Under the pieces are notes generated by a model. The model had not been told where the DNA came from, made no database searches, and saw only the letters and a program-made list of their open reading frames with translations. DNA of 64,000 nucleotides from Chlorops oryzae (lineage: Eukaryota; Arthropoda; Insecta; Diptera; Chloropidae): the NCBI GenBank assembly GCA_020466095.1, contig CM035808.1, forward strand, positions 54,522,073 through 54,586,072. The letters are read 5' to 3'. Both the position numbers and the translations under genes were made by a program. The first letter of the stretch is position 1. Every line of letters starts with the position of its first letter. Positions 29,427 through 40,285 of this stretch are shown here, in pieces.

Positions 29427-31778
29427 TTAGTGTTTCGTCAGGTATTTGAACAGCCACGAAGATATATTTCCTCTATCTCCATTCATTAAGGCAGGTGTTT
29501 TGTGTTTGTTTATTTCGGCGCTTTCAGCTGCTTCAAGTTTCCAGTGTTCCTTCACGTTTTTGATAATTTCTATGTTATTGATGTCGATACTATGTTTCTC
29601 CTCTAGTATGTGTTTTGCGACGTTCGATCTCGTTTGAGTTTCACCTTTTCTGGATGTTTTCCTTGCTTCTTTCATGTGTTCCAAGAATCTCACTGAAATA
29701 GGCCTCTTTGTTTGTCCGATGTATATTTTGTTGCATGTGCCGCAGTTTATTCTATAGACTCCTGATTTTTCGAGCTTGTCGACAGGGTCTTTTGTGGACT
29801 TCAGTTTTGATGCTATCTGGTTTGGTCTGCTGGTGTAGACTAATTCGATGTTGAACTTTTTTAATTTGTGTTTAAGTCCTCTGGAGATGATGTTGTTGTA
29901 TGTTGTGGCTACTCTCTTCACTTTTGGTTTATCTACTGTTAATGTGGTGAAATTTTTGTGTTCAAGTTGTCTGGTTTTCTTCTCGATAATTCTGTTGATG
30001 CTGTTCTGGCTGTAACCATTGATCTCTGCTACTTCTTGAATGTATTGTGTCTCTTTTTCTTTGGCTTCTTTGGATAATGGCATTGTGACCATTCTATGTA
30101 CCATATGGTGGAAAGAGGCCATCTTCTGTTGTGGAGAGTGATTTGAGTTGTTGGGGATGACGCGTTTTGTATCTGTTGGTTTCCTGTAAATCTCGAATTC
30201 GAAGGACCTATTTTTACGTGACACAATTATATCCAGAAAAGGTAAGCTTCCGTCTTTTTCTTCTTCGTACGTGAACACAATGTTTTTGTGTGTTTTGTTT
30301 AGTTGTTCCAGTTTTTCTTGTACTTTTCCTCTTTTTATGATGGCAAAAATGTCGTCTACGTATCTTATCCATACTCTTGGTATTTCGTTGTTTTCCTTTA
30401 ATTTGGACTCCAATTTGTTCATAAAAAGTTCGCTCAAAAGTGATGACAGTGGATTCCCCATTGGTGCTCCTTTAGTCTGTTTGTAGAATTTTCCCCTGAA
30501 TGTGAAGTAGTTTTCTTCCATGCAAAGCTGCGCTAGTTGAATGAGGTTGGTAACTTTGACTTTGTTCAGTTTTTTCTTCAATAGTTCTTCTTCTAGGATC
30601 CTTATAGCTTCTTTTACGTTGACGCTCGGGTATAGTGCTTTTACGTCGAAGGACACGATTTCTTCATCTTCGTTTATGTTTTCTTGCTGTAATTTTTCGG
30701 TGAACTCTTTGGAGTTTTTTACTGAAAACTCTTTCTCGTTGCCTAAAATTTCTGTTAGTTCTTTAACTAACCATTTTGCGATGCGATGGCACGGGGAGTT
30801 ATTGGCGGTAATAATTTCTCTCATTTCTTTCCCTGGTTTGTGAATTTTTGGCAAAGCCTTGAAGCGAGGAAGTGTCGGTGCTGAAATTCTCATGTATTTC
30901 TTGTCGAATCCAAGGTACTTTGAGCATTTTTCAATGCATTTTTCTGTCCTGCTTATAATTCCTGGTAAGGGGTCGTTCCTGAATTCCCTGTAAGGGCCGT
31001 TTTGGATTTTTTCCTGGATTCTTGCATCGTATTCTTCTTTATCCATGATAACAAGCGCATTTCTTTTATCTGCTTTCAAGTAGTACACGGGCTTCTCGTT
31101 CAATTCTTTCACTAGTCTCTTTTCCTTAGTTTGTGTGCGTAGAGTGGTGGTTGATTCGATGACGCTGCCGGTGATATTTCTAATCGCTGATATGTCTTTT
31201 GGTGTAAGTGGGGCTTCTGGTGTTGGTATTTTTATTGCGGATTCGATGTCGATAATAAGTTGTTCAATGTTGGGTTTTTCTGTGATCGCATATTTCAATC
31301 CGTGGTTGAGTAATTTCAGTTGTTCTTCGCTGAACTGTTGTGATGATTGGTTGATGACGAAGTTTTCTACTTGTTTTACTGTGGGTTTGCTTTGTTTAGG
31401 TTGCGCTGTTTTGAACTTTTTTAACTTTTTGTCGTGGCTAATGGACTTCTTCTTTCTTTCGTACATCTCGGTGGTTTTGATTTTCTTGAGGAAGTGGTCG
31501 AACTGAACTGGGTATTGCTTGGCTAGTTTTAGATGGAGGTAATATGCTTCTCTGGTCTTCTTGTCTAATTCGGCTCTTGATGATCGGATGGAATCTTCTA
31601 TTGCTTTTGTTTCTAGCTGCTTGATTGTTGTGTCCGGTACTTTCTTTGATTTAATCGAGATCTTGTGGCTGACTGGGGTGATCCTATTCTTGCTGCACTC
31701 CGTTAGGAAAGCAATGTCTTTACTAATTTTCGCCATAGATGTTTTTAGTTTTTGGAATTTCTTAGACTCAGATGCCAT
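29427..31778 (-). CDS. PLE-2 copy A: RT plus GIY-YIG endonuclease
   Basis: 783 codons, uninterrupted: the only complete frame of the family in the window. The N-terminal 230 residues are basic and helical. The RT spans about 270-560: RFKALPKIHKPGKEM, motif A SFDVKALYPSV (376-386), motif B QTKGAPMGNPLSSLLSE, catalytic YVDD (473-476) and LPFLDIIVSR. The C-terminal GIY-YIG nuclease starts at 673 (GVYRINCGTCNKIYIGQTKR; YIG 686-688) with FLEH following. The enzyme nicks target DNA and copies its own RNA there. Two residues differ from all sister copies (Arg in ADKRNALV, Val in KVKVTNL); the Arg replaces a Gly in a conserved stretch. Confidence 0.95.
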   Translation of the reverse strand: MASESKKFQKLKTSMAKISKDIAFLTECSKNRITPVSHKISIKSKKVPDTTIKQLETKAIEDSIRSSRAELDKKTREAYYLHLKLAKQYPVQFDHFLKKIKTTEMYERKKKSISHDKKLKKFKTAQPKQSKPTVKQVENFVINQSSQQFSEEQLKLLNHGLKYAITEKPNIEQLIIDIESAIKIPTPEAPLTPKDISAIRNITGSVIESTTTLRTQTKEKRLVKELNEKPVYYLKADKRNALVIMDKEEYDARIQEKIQNGPYREFRNDPLPGIISRTEKCIEKCSKYLGFDKKYMRISAPTLPRFKALPKIHKPGKEMREIITANNSPCHRIAKWLVKELTEILGNEKEFSVKNSKEFTEKLQQENINEDEEIVSFDVKALYPSVNVKEAIRILEEELLKKKLNKVKVTNLIQLAQLCMEENYFTFRGKFYKQTKGAPMGNPLSSLLSELFMNKLESKLKENNEIPRVWIRYVDDIFAIIKRGKVQEKLEQLNKTHKNIVFTYEEEKDGSLPFLDIIVSRKNRSFEFEIYRKPTDTKRVIPNNSNHSPQQKMASFHHMVHRMVTMPLSKEAKEKETQYIQEVAEINGYSQNSINRIIEKKTRQLEHKNFTTLTVDKPKVKRVATTYNNIISRGLKHKLKKFNIELVYTSRPNQIASKLKSTKDPVDKLEKSGVYRINCGTCNKIYIGQTKRPISVRFLEHMKEARKTSRKGETQTRSNVAKHILEEKHSIDINNIEIIKNVKEHWKLEAAESAEINKHKTPALMNGDRGNISSWLFKYLTKH

Positions 31779-32220
31779 GTTGAGCTATTTAATATAATAT
31801 TTTTTCGAGTCTGTTGCGTTGAAAACTTTTGAGTAATAAAATGATTCGGAATTTTCACTTTTATTTCAGTCGCTTTATTTTGTATATATCTATACGTATT
31901 TCGGCGAATTCGCTTCCGCCTTCATCAGGATGATTCCTAATTCTAAATACATCTATGACTTTTATTCCTATTTATACTTAATCGGTAGCCTAATTAGGGG
32001 TGGGTTTTGGTGGTGGTTTGTTATTTTGGTGGTTGGGTGTTGGCAGGTAGCAGGTAAATGCTTGAAATATTTTCTTATTTTCTGGGCTTTGTTAGTCCCT
32101 CGTCTGTTCTGGATTATCGCAGGTAGCAGGTAGAATTTTCTGGGATGAAAGGTCCGATTTTTTTTTTATGGCGTTGTTTTTAACTTTTCAGTTTTATGGC
32201 CTTGTTTATTTCAATCAGGA
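31779..32220 (-). repeat. PLE-2 pseudo-LTR between copies A and B
   Basis: Joins the stop of B to the start of A. On the minus strand it contains TATAAATAGG, the hammerhead-like motif, AATAAA signals and the leader of copy A. Confidence 0.9.
31888..31931 (-). ncRNA. Hammerhead-like motif, pLTR copy 2
   Basis: Identical to the motif at 29095-29138. Confidence 0.6.
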
Positions 32221-34317
32221 TTAGTGTTTCGTCAGGTATTTGAACAGCCACGAAGATATATTTCCTCTATCTCCATTCATTAAGGCAGGTGTTTTGTGTT
32301 TGTTTATTTCGGCGCTTTCAGCTGCTTCAAGTTTCCAGTGTTCCTTCACGTTTTTGATAATTTCTATGTTATTGATGTCGATACTATGTTTCTCCTCTAG
32401 TATGTGTTTTGCGACGTTCGATCTCGTTTGAGTTTCACCTTTTCTGGATGTTTTCCTTGCTTCTTTCATGTGTTCCAAGAATCTCACTGAAATAGGCCTC
32501 TTTGTTTGTCCGATGTATATTTTGTTGCATGTGCCGCAGTTTATTCTATAGACTCCTGATTTTTCGAGCTTGTCGACAGGGTCTTTTGTGGACTTCAGTT
32601 TTGATGCTATCTGGTTTGGTCTGCTGGTGTAGACTAATTCGATGTTGAACTTTTTTAATTTGTGTTTAAGTCCTCTGGAGATGATGTTGTTGTATGTTGT
32701 GGCTACTCTCTTCACTTTTGGTTTATCTACTGTTAATGTGGTGAAATTTTTGTGTTCAAGTTGTCTGGTTTTCTTCTCGATAATTCTGTTGATGCTGTTC
32801 TGGCTGTAACCATTGATCTCTGCTACTTCTTGAATGTATTGTGTCTCTTTTTCTTTGGCTTCTTTGGATAATGGCATTGTGACCATTCTATGTACCATAT
32901 GGTGGAAAGAGGCCATCTTCTGTTGTGGAGAGTGATTTGAGTTGTTGGGGATGACGCGTTTTGTATCTGTTGGTTTCCTGTAAATCTCGAATTCGAAGGA
33001 CCTATTTTTACGTGACACAATTATATCCAGAAAAGGTAAGCTTCCGTCTTTTTCTTCTTCGTACGTGAACACAATGTTTTTGTGTGTTTTGTTTAGTTGT
33101 TCCAGTTTTTCTTGTACTTTTCCTCTTTTTATGATGGCAAAAATGTCGTCTACGTATCTTATCCATACTCTTGGTATTTCGTTGTTTTCCTTTAATTTGG
33201 ACTCCAATTTGTTCATAAAAAGTTCGCTCAAAAGTGATGACAGTGGATTCCCCATTGGTGCTCCTTTAGTCTGTTTGTAGAATTTTCCCCTGAATGTGAA
33301 GTAGTTTTCTTCCATGCAAAGCTGCGCTAGTTGAATGAGGTTGGTAGCTTTGACTTTGTTCAGTTTTTTCTTCAATAGTTCTTCTTCTAGGATCCTTATA
33401 GCTTCTTTTACGTTGACGCTCGGGTATAGTGCTTTTACGTCGAAGGACACGATTTCTTCATCTTCGTTTATGTTTTCTTGCTGTAATTTTTCGGTGAACT
33501 CTTTGGAGTTTTTTACTGAAAACTCTTTCTCGTTGCCTAAAATTTCTGTTAGTTCTTTAACTAACCATTTTGCGATGCGATGGCACGGGGAGTTATTGGC
33601 GGTAATAATTTCTCTCATTTCTTTCCCTGGTTTGTGAATTTTTGGCAAAGCCTTGAAGCGAGGAAGTGTCGGTGCTGAAATTCTCATGTATTTCTTGTCG
33701 AATCCAAGGTACTTTGAGCACTTTTCAATGCATTTTTCTGTCCTGCTTATAATTCCTGGTAAGGGGTCGTTCCTGAATTCCCTGTAAGGGCCGTTTTGGA
33801 TTTTTTCCTGGATTCTTGCATCGTATTCTTCTTTATCCATGATAACAAGCGCATTTCCTTTATCTGCTTTCAAGTAGTACACGGGCTTCTCGTTCAATTC
33901 TTTCACTAGTCTCTTTTCCTTGGTTTGTGTGCGTAGAGTGGTGGTTGATTCGATGACGCTGCCGGTGATATTTCTAATCGCTGATATGTCTTTTGGTGTA
34001 AGTGGGGCTTCTGGTGTTGGTATTTTTATTGCGGATTCGATGTCGATAATAAGTTGTTCAATGTTGGGTTTTTCTGTGATCGCATATTTCAATCCGTGGT
34101 TGAGTAATTTCAGTTGTTCTTCGCTGAACTGTTGTGATGATTGGTTGATGACGAAGTTTTCTACTTGTTTTACTGTGGGTTTGCTTTGTTTAGGTTGCGC
34201 TGTTTTGAACTTTTTTAACTTTTTGTCGTGGCTAATGGACTTCTTCTTTCTTTCGTACATCTCGGTGGTTTTGATTTTCTTGAGGAAGTGGTCGAACTGA
34301 ACTGGGTATTCCTTGGC
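32221..34317 (-). pseudogene. PLE-2 copy B, 5'-truncated
   Basis: Same protein as copy A from about residue 85 (KEYPVQFDHF) to the stop, open throughout, with RT and GIY-YIG complete. The first 84 codons are missing: at 34313-34320 the sequence passes into an inverted pseudo-LTR. A fortuitous ATG formed at the junction keeps the frame open for 699 codons. 5' truncation with an inverted upstream piece is a known Penelope structure. Confidence 0.9.
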
Positions 34318-34318
34318 C

Positions 34319-34707
34319 ATAAAAAAAAATCGGACCTTTCATCCCAGAAAATTCTACCTGCTACCTGCGATAATCCAGAACAGACGAGGGACTAACAAAG
34401 CCCAGAAAATAAGAAAATATTTCAAGCATTTACCTGCTACCTGCCAACACCCAACCACCAAAATAACAAACCACCACCAAAACCCACCCCTAATTAGGCT
34501 ACCGATTAAGTATAAATAGGAATAAAAGTCATAGATGTATTTAGAATTAGGAATCATCCTGATGAAGGCGGAAGCGAATTCGCCGAAATACGTATAGATA
34601 TATACAAAATAAAGCGACTGAAATAAAAGTGAAAATTCCGAATCATTTTATTACTCAAAAGTTTTCAACGCAACAGACTCGAAAAAAATTATATTAAATA
34701 GCTCAAC
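34319..34707 (+). repeat. PLE-2 pseudo-LTR at the inverted junction
   Basis: Plus-strand pseudo-LTR lacking its first 80 bases or so, joined to truncated copy B over about two shared bases (GC). It provides the leader of copy C. Confidence 0.9.
34556..34599 (+). ncRNA. Hammerhead-like motif, pLTR copy 3
   Basis: Plus-strand copy of the motif with the same core, stem II and short stems I and III. Confidence 0.6.
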
Positions 34708-37059
34708 ATGGCATCTGAGTCTAAGAAATTCCAAAAACTAAAAACATCTATGGCGAAAATTAGTAAAGACATTGCTTTCCTAACGGAGTGCAGCAAGAAT
34801 AGGATCACCCCAGTCAGCCACAAGATCTCGATTAAATCAAAGAAAGTACCGGACACAACAATCAAGCAGCTAGAAACAAAAGCAATAGAAGATTCCATCC
34901 GATCATCAAGAGCCGAATTAGACAAGAAGACCAGAGAAGCATATTACCTCCATCTAAAACTAGCCAAGGAATACCCAGTTCAGTTCGACCACTTCCTCAA
35001 GAAAATCAAAACCACCGAGATGTACGAAAGAAAGAAGAAGTCCATTAGCCACGACAAAAAGTTAAAAAAGTTCAAAACAGCGCAACCTAAACAAAGCAAA
35101 CCCACAGTAAAACAAGTAGAAAACTTCGTCATCAACCAATCACACAACAGTTCAGCGAAGAACAACTGAAATTACTCAACCACGGATTGAAATATGCGAT
35201 CACAGAAAAACCCAACATTGAACAACTTATTATCGACATCGAATCCGCAATAAAAATACCAACACCAGAAGCCCCACTTACACCAAAAGACATATCAGCG
35301 ATTAGAAATATCACCGGCAGCGTCATCGAATCAACCACCACTCTACGCACACAAACCAAGGAAAAGAGACTAGTGAAAGAATTGAACGAGAAGCCCGTGT
35401 ACTACTTGAAAGCAGATAAAGGAAATGCGCTTGTTATCATGGATAAAGAAGAATACGATGCAAGAATCCAGGAAAAAATCCAAAACGGCCCTTACAGGGA
35501 ATTCAGGAACGACCCCTTACCAGGAATTATAAGCAGGACAGAAAAATGCATTGAAAAGTGCTCAAAGTACCTTGGATTCGACAAGAAATACATGAGAATT
35601 TCAGCACCGACACTTCCTCGCTTCAAGGCTTTGCCAAAAATTCACAAACCAGGGAAAGAAATGAGAGAAATTATTACCGCCAATAACTCCCCGTGCCATC
35701 GCATCGCAAAATGGTTAGTTAAAGAACTAACAAGAAATTTTAGGCAACGAGAAAGAGTTTTCAGTAAAAAACTCCAAAGAGTTCACCGAAAAATTACAGC
35801 AAGAAAACATAAACGAAGATGAAGAAATCGTGTCCTTCGACGTAAAAGCACTATACCCGAGCGTCAACGTAAAAGAAGCTATAAGGATCCTAGAAGAAGA
35901 ACTATTGAAGAAAAAACTGAACAAAGTCAAAGCTACCAACCTCATTCAACTAGCGCAGCTTTGCATGGAAGAAAACTACTTCACATTCAGGGGAAAATTC
36001 TACAAACAGACTAAAGGAGCACCAATGGGGAATCCACTGTCATCACTTTTGAGCGAACTTTTTATGAACAAATTGGAGTCCAAATTAAAGGAAAACAACG
36101 AAATACCAAGAGTATGGATAAGATACGTAGACGACATTTTTGCCATCATAAAAAGAGGAAAAGTACAAGAAAAACTGGAACAACTAAACAAAACACACAA
36201 AAACATTGTGTTCACGTACGAAGAAGAAAAAGACGGAAGCTTACCTTTTCTGGATATAATTGTGTCACGTAAAAATAGGTCCTTCGAATTCGAGATTTAC
36301 AGGAAACCAACAGATACAAAACGCGTCATCCCCAACAACTCAAATCACTCTCCACAACAGAAGATGGCCTCTTTCCACCATATGGTACATAGAATGGTCA
36401 CAATGCCATTATCCAAAGAAGCCAAAGAAAAAGAGACACAATACATTCAAGAAGTAGCAGAGATCAATGGTTACAGCCAGAACAGCATCAACAGAATTAT
36501 CGAGAAGAAAACCAGACAACTTGAACACAAAAATTTCACCACATTAACAGTAGATAAACCAAAAGTGAAGAGAGTAGCCACAACATACAACAACATCATC
36601 TCCAGAGGACTTAAACACAAATTAAAAAAGTTCAACATCGAATTAGTCTACACCAGCAGACCAAACCAGATAGCATCAAAACTGAAGTCCACAAAAGACC
36701 CTGTCGACAAGCTCGAAAAATCAGGAGTCTATAGAATAAACTGCGGCACATGCAACAAAATATACATCGGACAAACAAAGAGGCCTATTTCAGTGAGATT
36801 CTTGGAACACATGAAAGAAGCAAGGAAAACATCCAGAAAAGGTGAAACTCAAACGAGATCGAACGTCGCAAAACACATACTAGAGGAGAAACATAGTATC
36901 GACATCAATAACATAGAAATTATCAAAAACGTGAAGGAACACTGGAAACTTGATGCAGCTGAAAGCGCCGAAATAAACAAACACAAAACACCTGCCTTAA
37001 TGAATGGAGATAGAGGAAATATATCTTCGTGGCTGTTCAAATACCTGACGAAACACTAA
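34708..37059 (+). pseudogene. PLE-2 copy C, two compensating frameshifts
   Basis: Full length, 5'-complete. One base is missing near 35142 (ATCACACAAC where D has ATCATCACAAC) and one A is inserted near 35731 (AACAAGAAATT where D has AACAGAAATT), so about 196 codons are read in the wrong frame and then the original frame returns. RT motifs A-C and GIY-YIG are otherwise as in copy A. The indels may be assembly errors, since the copy is otherwise almost identical to its sisters. Confidence 0.9.
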
Positions 37060-37303
37060 TCCTGATTGAAATAAACAAGGCCATAAAACTGAAAAGTTAA
37101 AAACAACGCCATAAAAAAAAAATCGGACCTTTCATCCCAGAAAATTCTACCTGCTACCTGCGATAATCCAGAACAGACGAGGGACTAACAAAGCCCAGAA
37201 AATAAGAAAATATTTCAAGCATTTACCTGCTACCTGCCAACACCCAACCACCAAAATAACAAACCACCACCAAAACCCACCCCTAATTAGGCTACCGATT
37301 AAG

Positions 37304-37310
37304 TATAAAT
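37304..37310 (+). promoter_or_regulatory. TATA-like box in PLE-2 pseudo-LTR
   Basis: TATAAAT followed by AGGAATAAAAG, about 45 bases upstream of the hammerhead-like motif. It is present in every pseudo-LTR of the array. Promoter role inferred from sequence and position. Confidence 0.5.
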
Positions 37311-37348
37311 AGGAATAAAAGTCATAGATGTATTTAGAATTAGGAATC

Positions 37349-37392
37349 ATCCTGATGAAGGCGGAAGCGAATTCGCCGAAATACGTATAGAT
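37349..37392 (+). ncRNA. Hammerhead-like motif, pLTR copy 4
   Basis: Same motif as at 34556-34599. Confidence 0.6.
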
Positions 37393-37501
37393 ATATACAA
37401 AATAAAGCGACTGAAATAAAAGTGAAAATTCCGAATCATTTTATTACTCAAAAGTTTTCAACGCAACAGACTCGAAAAAATATTATATTAAATAGCTCAA
37501 C

Positions 37502-39852
37502 ATGGCATCTGAGTCTAAGAAATTCCAAAAACTAAAAACATCTATGGCGAAAATTAGTAAAGACATTGCTTTCCTAACGGAGTGCAGCAAGAATAGGATC
37601 ACCCCAGTCAGCCACAAGATCTCGATTAAATCAAAGAAAGTACCGGACACAACAATCAAGCAGCTAGAAACAAAAGCAATAGAAGATTCCATCCGATCAT
37701 CAAGAGCCGAATTAGACAAGAAGACCAGAGAAGCATATTACCTCCATCTAAAACTAGCCAAGCAATACCCAGTTCAGTTCGACCACTTCCTCAAGAAAAT
37801 CAAAACCACCGAGATGTACGAAAGAAAGAAGAAGTCCATTAGCCACGACAAAAAGTTAAAAAAGTTCAAAACAGCGCAACCTAAACAAAGCAAACCCACA
37901 GTAAAACAAGTAGAAAACTTCGTCATCAACCAATCATCACAACAGTTCAGCGAAGAACAACTGAAATTACTCAACCACGGATTGAAATATGCGATCACAG
38001 AAAAACCCAACATTGAACAACTTATTATCGACATCGAATCCGCAATAAAAATACCAACACCAGAAGCCCCACTTACACCAAAAGACATATCAGCGATTAG
38101 AAATATCACCGGCAGCGTCATCGAATCAACCACCACTCTACGCACACAAACCAAGGAAAAGAGACTAGTGAAAGAATTGAACGAGAAGCCCGTGTACTAC
38201 TTGAAAGCAGATAAAGGAAATGCGCTTGTTATCATGGATAAAGAAGAATACGATGCAAGAATCCAGGAAAAAATCCAAAACGGCCCTTACAGGGAATTCA
38301 GGAACGACCCCTTACCAGGAATTATAAGCAGGACAGAAAAATGCATTGAAAAGTGCTCAAAGTACCTTGGATTCGACAAGAAATACATGAGAATTTCAGC
38401 ACCGACACTTCCTCGCTTCAAGGCTTTGCCAAAAATTCACAAACCAGGGAAAGAAATGAGAGAAATTATTACCGCCAATAACTCCCCGTGCCATCGCATC
38501 GCAAAATGGTTAGTTAAAGAACTAACAGAAATTTTAGGCAACGAGAAAGAGTTTTCAGTAAAAAACTCCAAAGAGTTCACCGAAAAATTACAGCAAGAAA
38601 ACATAAACGAAGATGAAGAAATCGTGTCCTTCGACGTAAAAGCACTATACCCGAGCGTCAACGTAAAAGAAGCTATAAGGATCCTAGAAGAAGAACTATT
38701 GAAGAAAAAACTGAACAAAGTCAAAGCTACCAACCTCATTCAACTAGCGCAGCTTTGCATGGAAGAAAACTACTTCACATTCAGGGGAAAATTCTACAAA
38801 CAGACTAAAGGAGCACCAATGGGGAATCCACTGTCATCACTTTTGAGCGAACTTTTTATGAACAAATTGGAGTCCAAATTAAAGGAAAACAACGAAATAC
38901 CAAGAGTATGGATAAGATACGTAGACGACATTTTTGCCATCATAAAAAGAGGAAAAGTACAAGAAAAACTGGAACAACTAAACAAAACACACAAAAACAT
39001 TGTGTTCACGTACGAAGAAGAAAAAGAGGAAGCTTACCTTTTCTGGATATAATTGTGTCACGTAAAAATAGGTCCTTCGAATTCGAGATTTACAGGAAAC
39101 CAACAGATACAAAACGCGTCATCCCCAACAACTCAAATCACTCTCCACAACAGAAGATGGCCTCTTTCCACCATATGGTACATAGAATGGTCACAATGCC
39201 ATTATCCAAAGAAGCCAAAGAAAAAGAGACACAATACATTCAAGAAGTAGCAGAGATCAATGGTTACAGCCAGAACAGCATCAACAGAATTATCGAGAAG
39301 AAAACCAGACAACTTGAACACAAAAATTTCACCACATTAACAGTAGATAAACCAAAAGTGAAGAGAGTAGCCACAACATACAACAACATCATCTCCAGAG
39401 GACTTAAACACAAATTAAAAAAGTTCAACATCGAATTAGTCTACACCAGCAGACCAAACCAGATAGCATCAAAACTGAAGTCCACAAAAGACCCTGTCGA
39501 CAAGCTCGAAAAATCAGGAGTCTATAGAATAAACTGCGGCACATGCAACAAAATATACATCGGACAAACAAAGAGGCCTATTTCAGTGAGATTCTTGGAA
39601 CACATGAAAGAAGCAAGGAAAACATCCAGAAAAGGTGAAACTCAAACGAGATCGAACGTCGCAAAACACATACTAGAGGAGAAACATAGTATCGACATCA
39701 ATAACATAGAAATTATCAAAAACGTGAAGGAACACTGGAAACTTGAAGCAGCTGAAAGCGCCGAAATAAACAAACACAAAACACCTGCCTTAATGAATGG
39801 AGATAGAGGAAATATATCTTCGTGGCTGTTCAAATACCTGACGAAACACTAA
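37502..39852 (+). pseudogene. PLE-2 copy D, one frameshift
   Basis: Full length. Open through RT motif C (YVDD, residues 473-476), then one base is missing near 39028 (AAAGAGGAAGC where the others have AAAGACGGAAGC). This ends the first frame at 39052 after 516 codons; the rest, including GIY-YIG, continues in a second frame to 39852. The base loss could be a sequencing error. Confidence 0.9.
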
Positions 39853-40285
39853 TCCTGATTGAAATAAACAAGGCCATAAAACTGAAAAGTTAAAAACAAC
39901 GCCATAAAAAAAAAAATCGGACCTTTCATCCCAGAAAATTCTACCTGCTACCTGCGATAATCCAGAACAGACGAGGGACTAACAAAGCCCAGAAAATAAG
40001 AAAATATTTCAAGCATTTACCTGCTACCTGCCAACACCCAACCACCAAAATAACAAACCACCACCAAAACCCACCCCTAATTAGGCTACCGATTAAGTAT
40101 AAATAGGAATAAAAGTCATAGATGTATTTAGAATTAGGAATCATCCTGATGAAGGCGGAAGCGAATTCGCCGAAATACGTATAGATATATACAAAATAAA
40201 GCGACTGAAATAAAAGTGAAAATTCCGAATCATTTTATTACTCAAAAGTTTTCAACGCAACAGACTCGAAAAAATATTATATTAT
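39853..40285 (+). repeat. PLE-2 pseudo-LTR between copies D and E
   Basis: Intact pseudo-LTR with TATA-like box and hammerhead-like motif; sequence quality collapses immediately after it. Confidence 0.85.
40143..40186 (+). ncRNA. Hammerhead-like motif, pLTR copy 5
   Basis: Same motif as in the other pseudo-LTRs. Confidence 0.6.

Larger units (their letters stand above)
37060..37501 (+). repeat. PLE-2 pseudo-LTR between copies C and D
   Basis: 442 bp from stop to next ATG. Contains the block repeated as CTACCTGCTACCTGC, TATAAAT at 37304-37310, the hammerhead-like motif, and AATAAA signals near 37400-37420. Confidence 0.9.

Noticed and set aside
30271..30486. Conserved small frames antisense to the Penelope ORF, repeated in each copy
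   Set aside because: They recur only because the element is repeated; each is a shadow of the RT frame and has no independent support.
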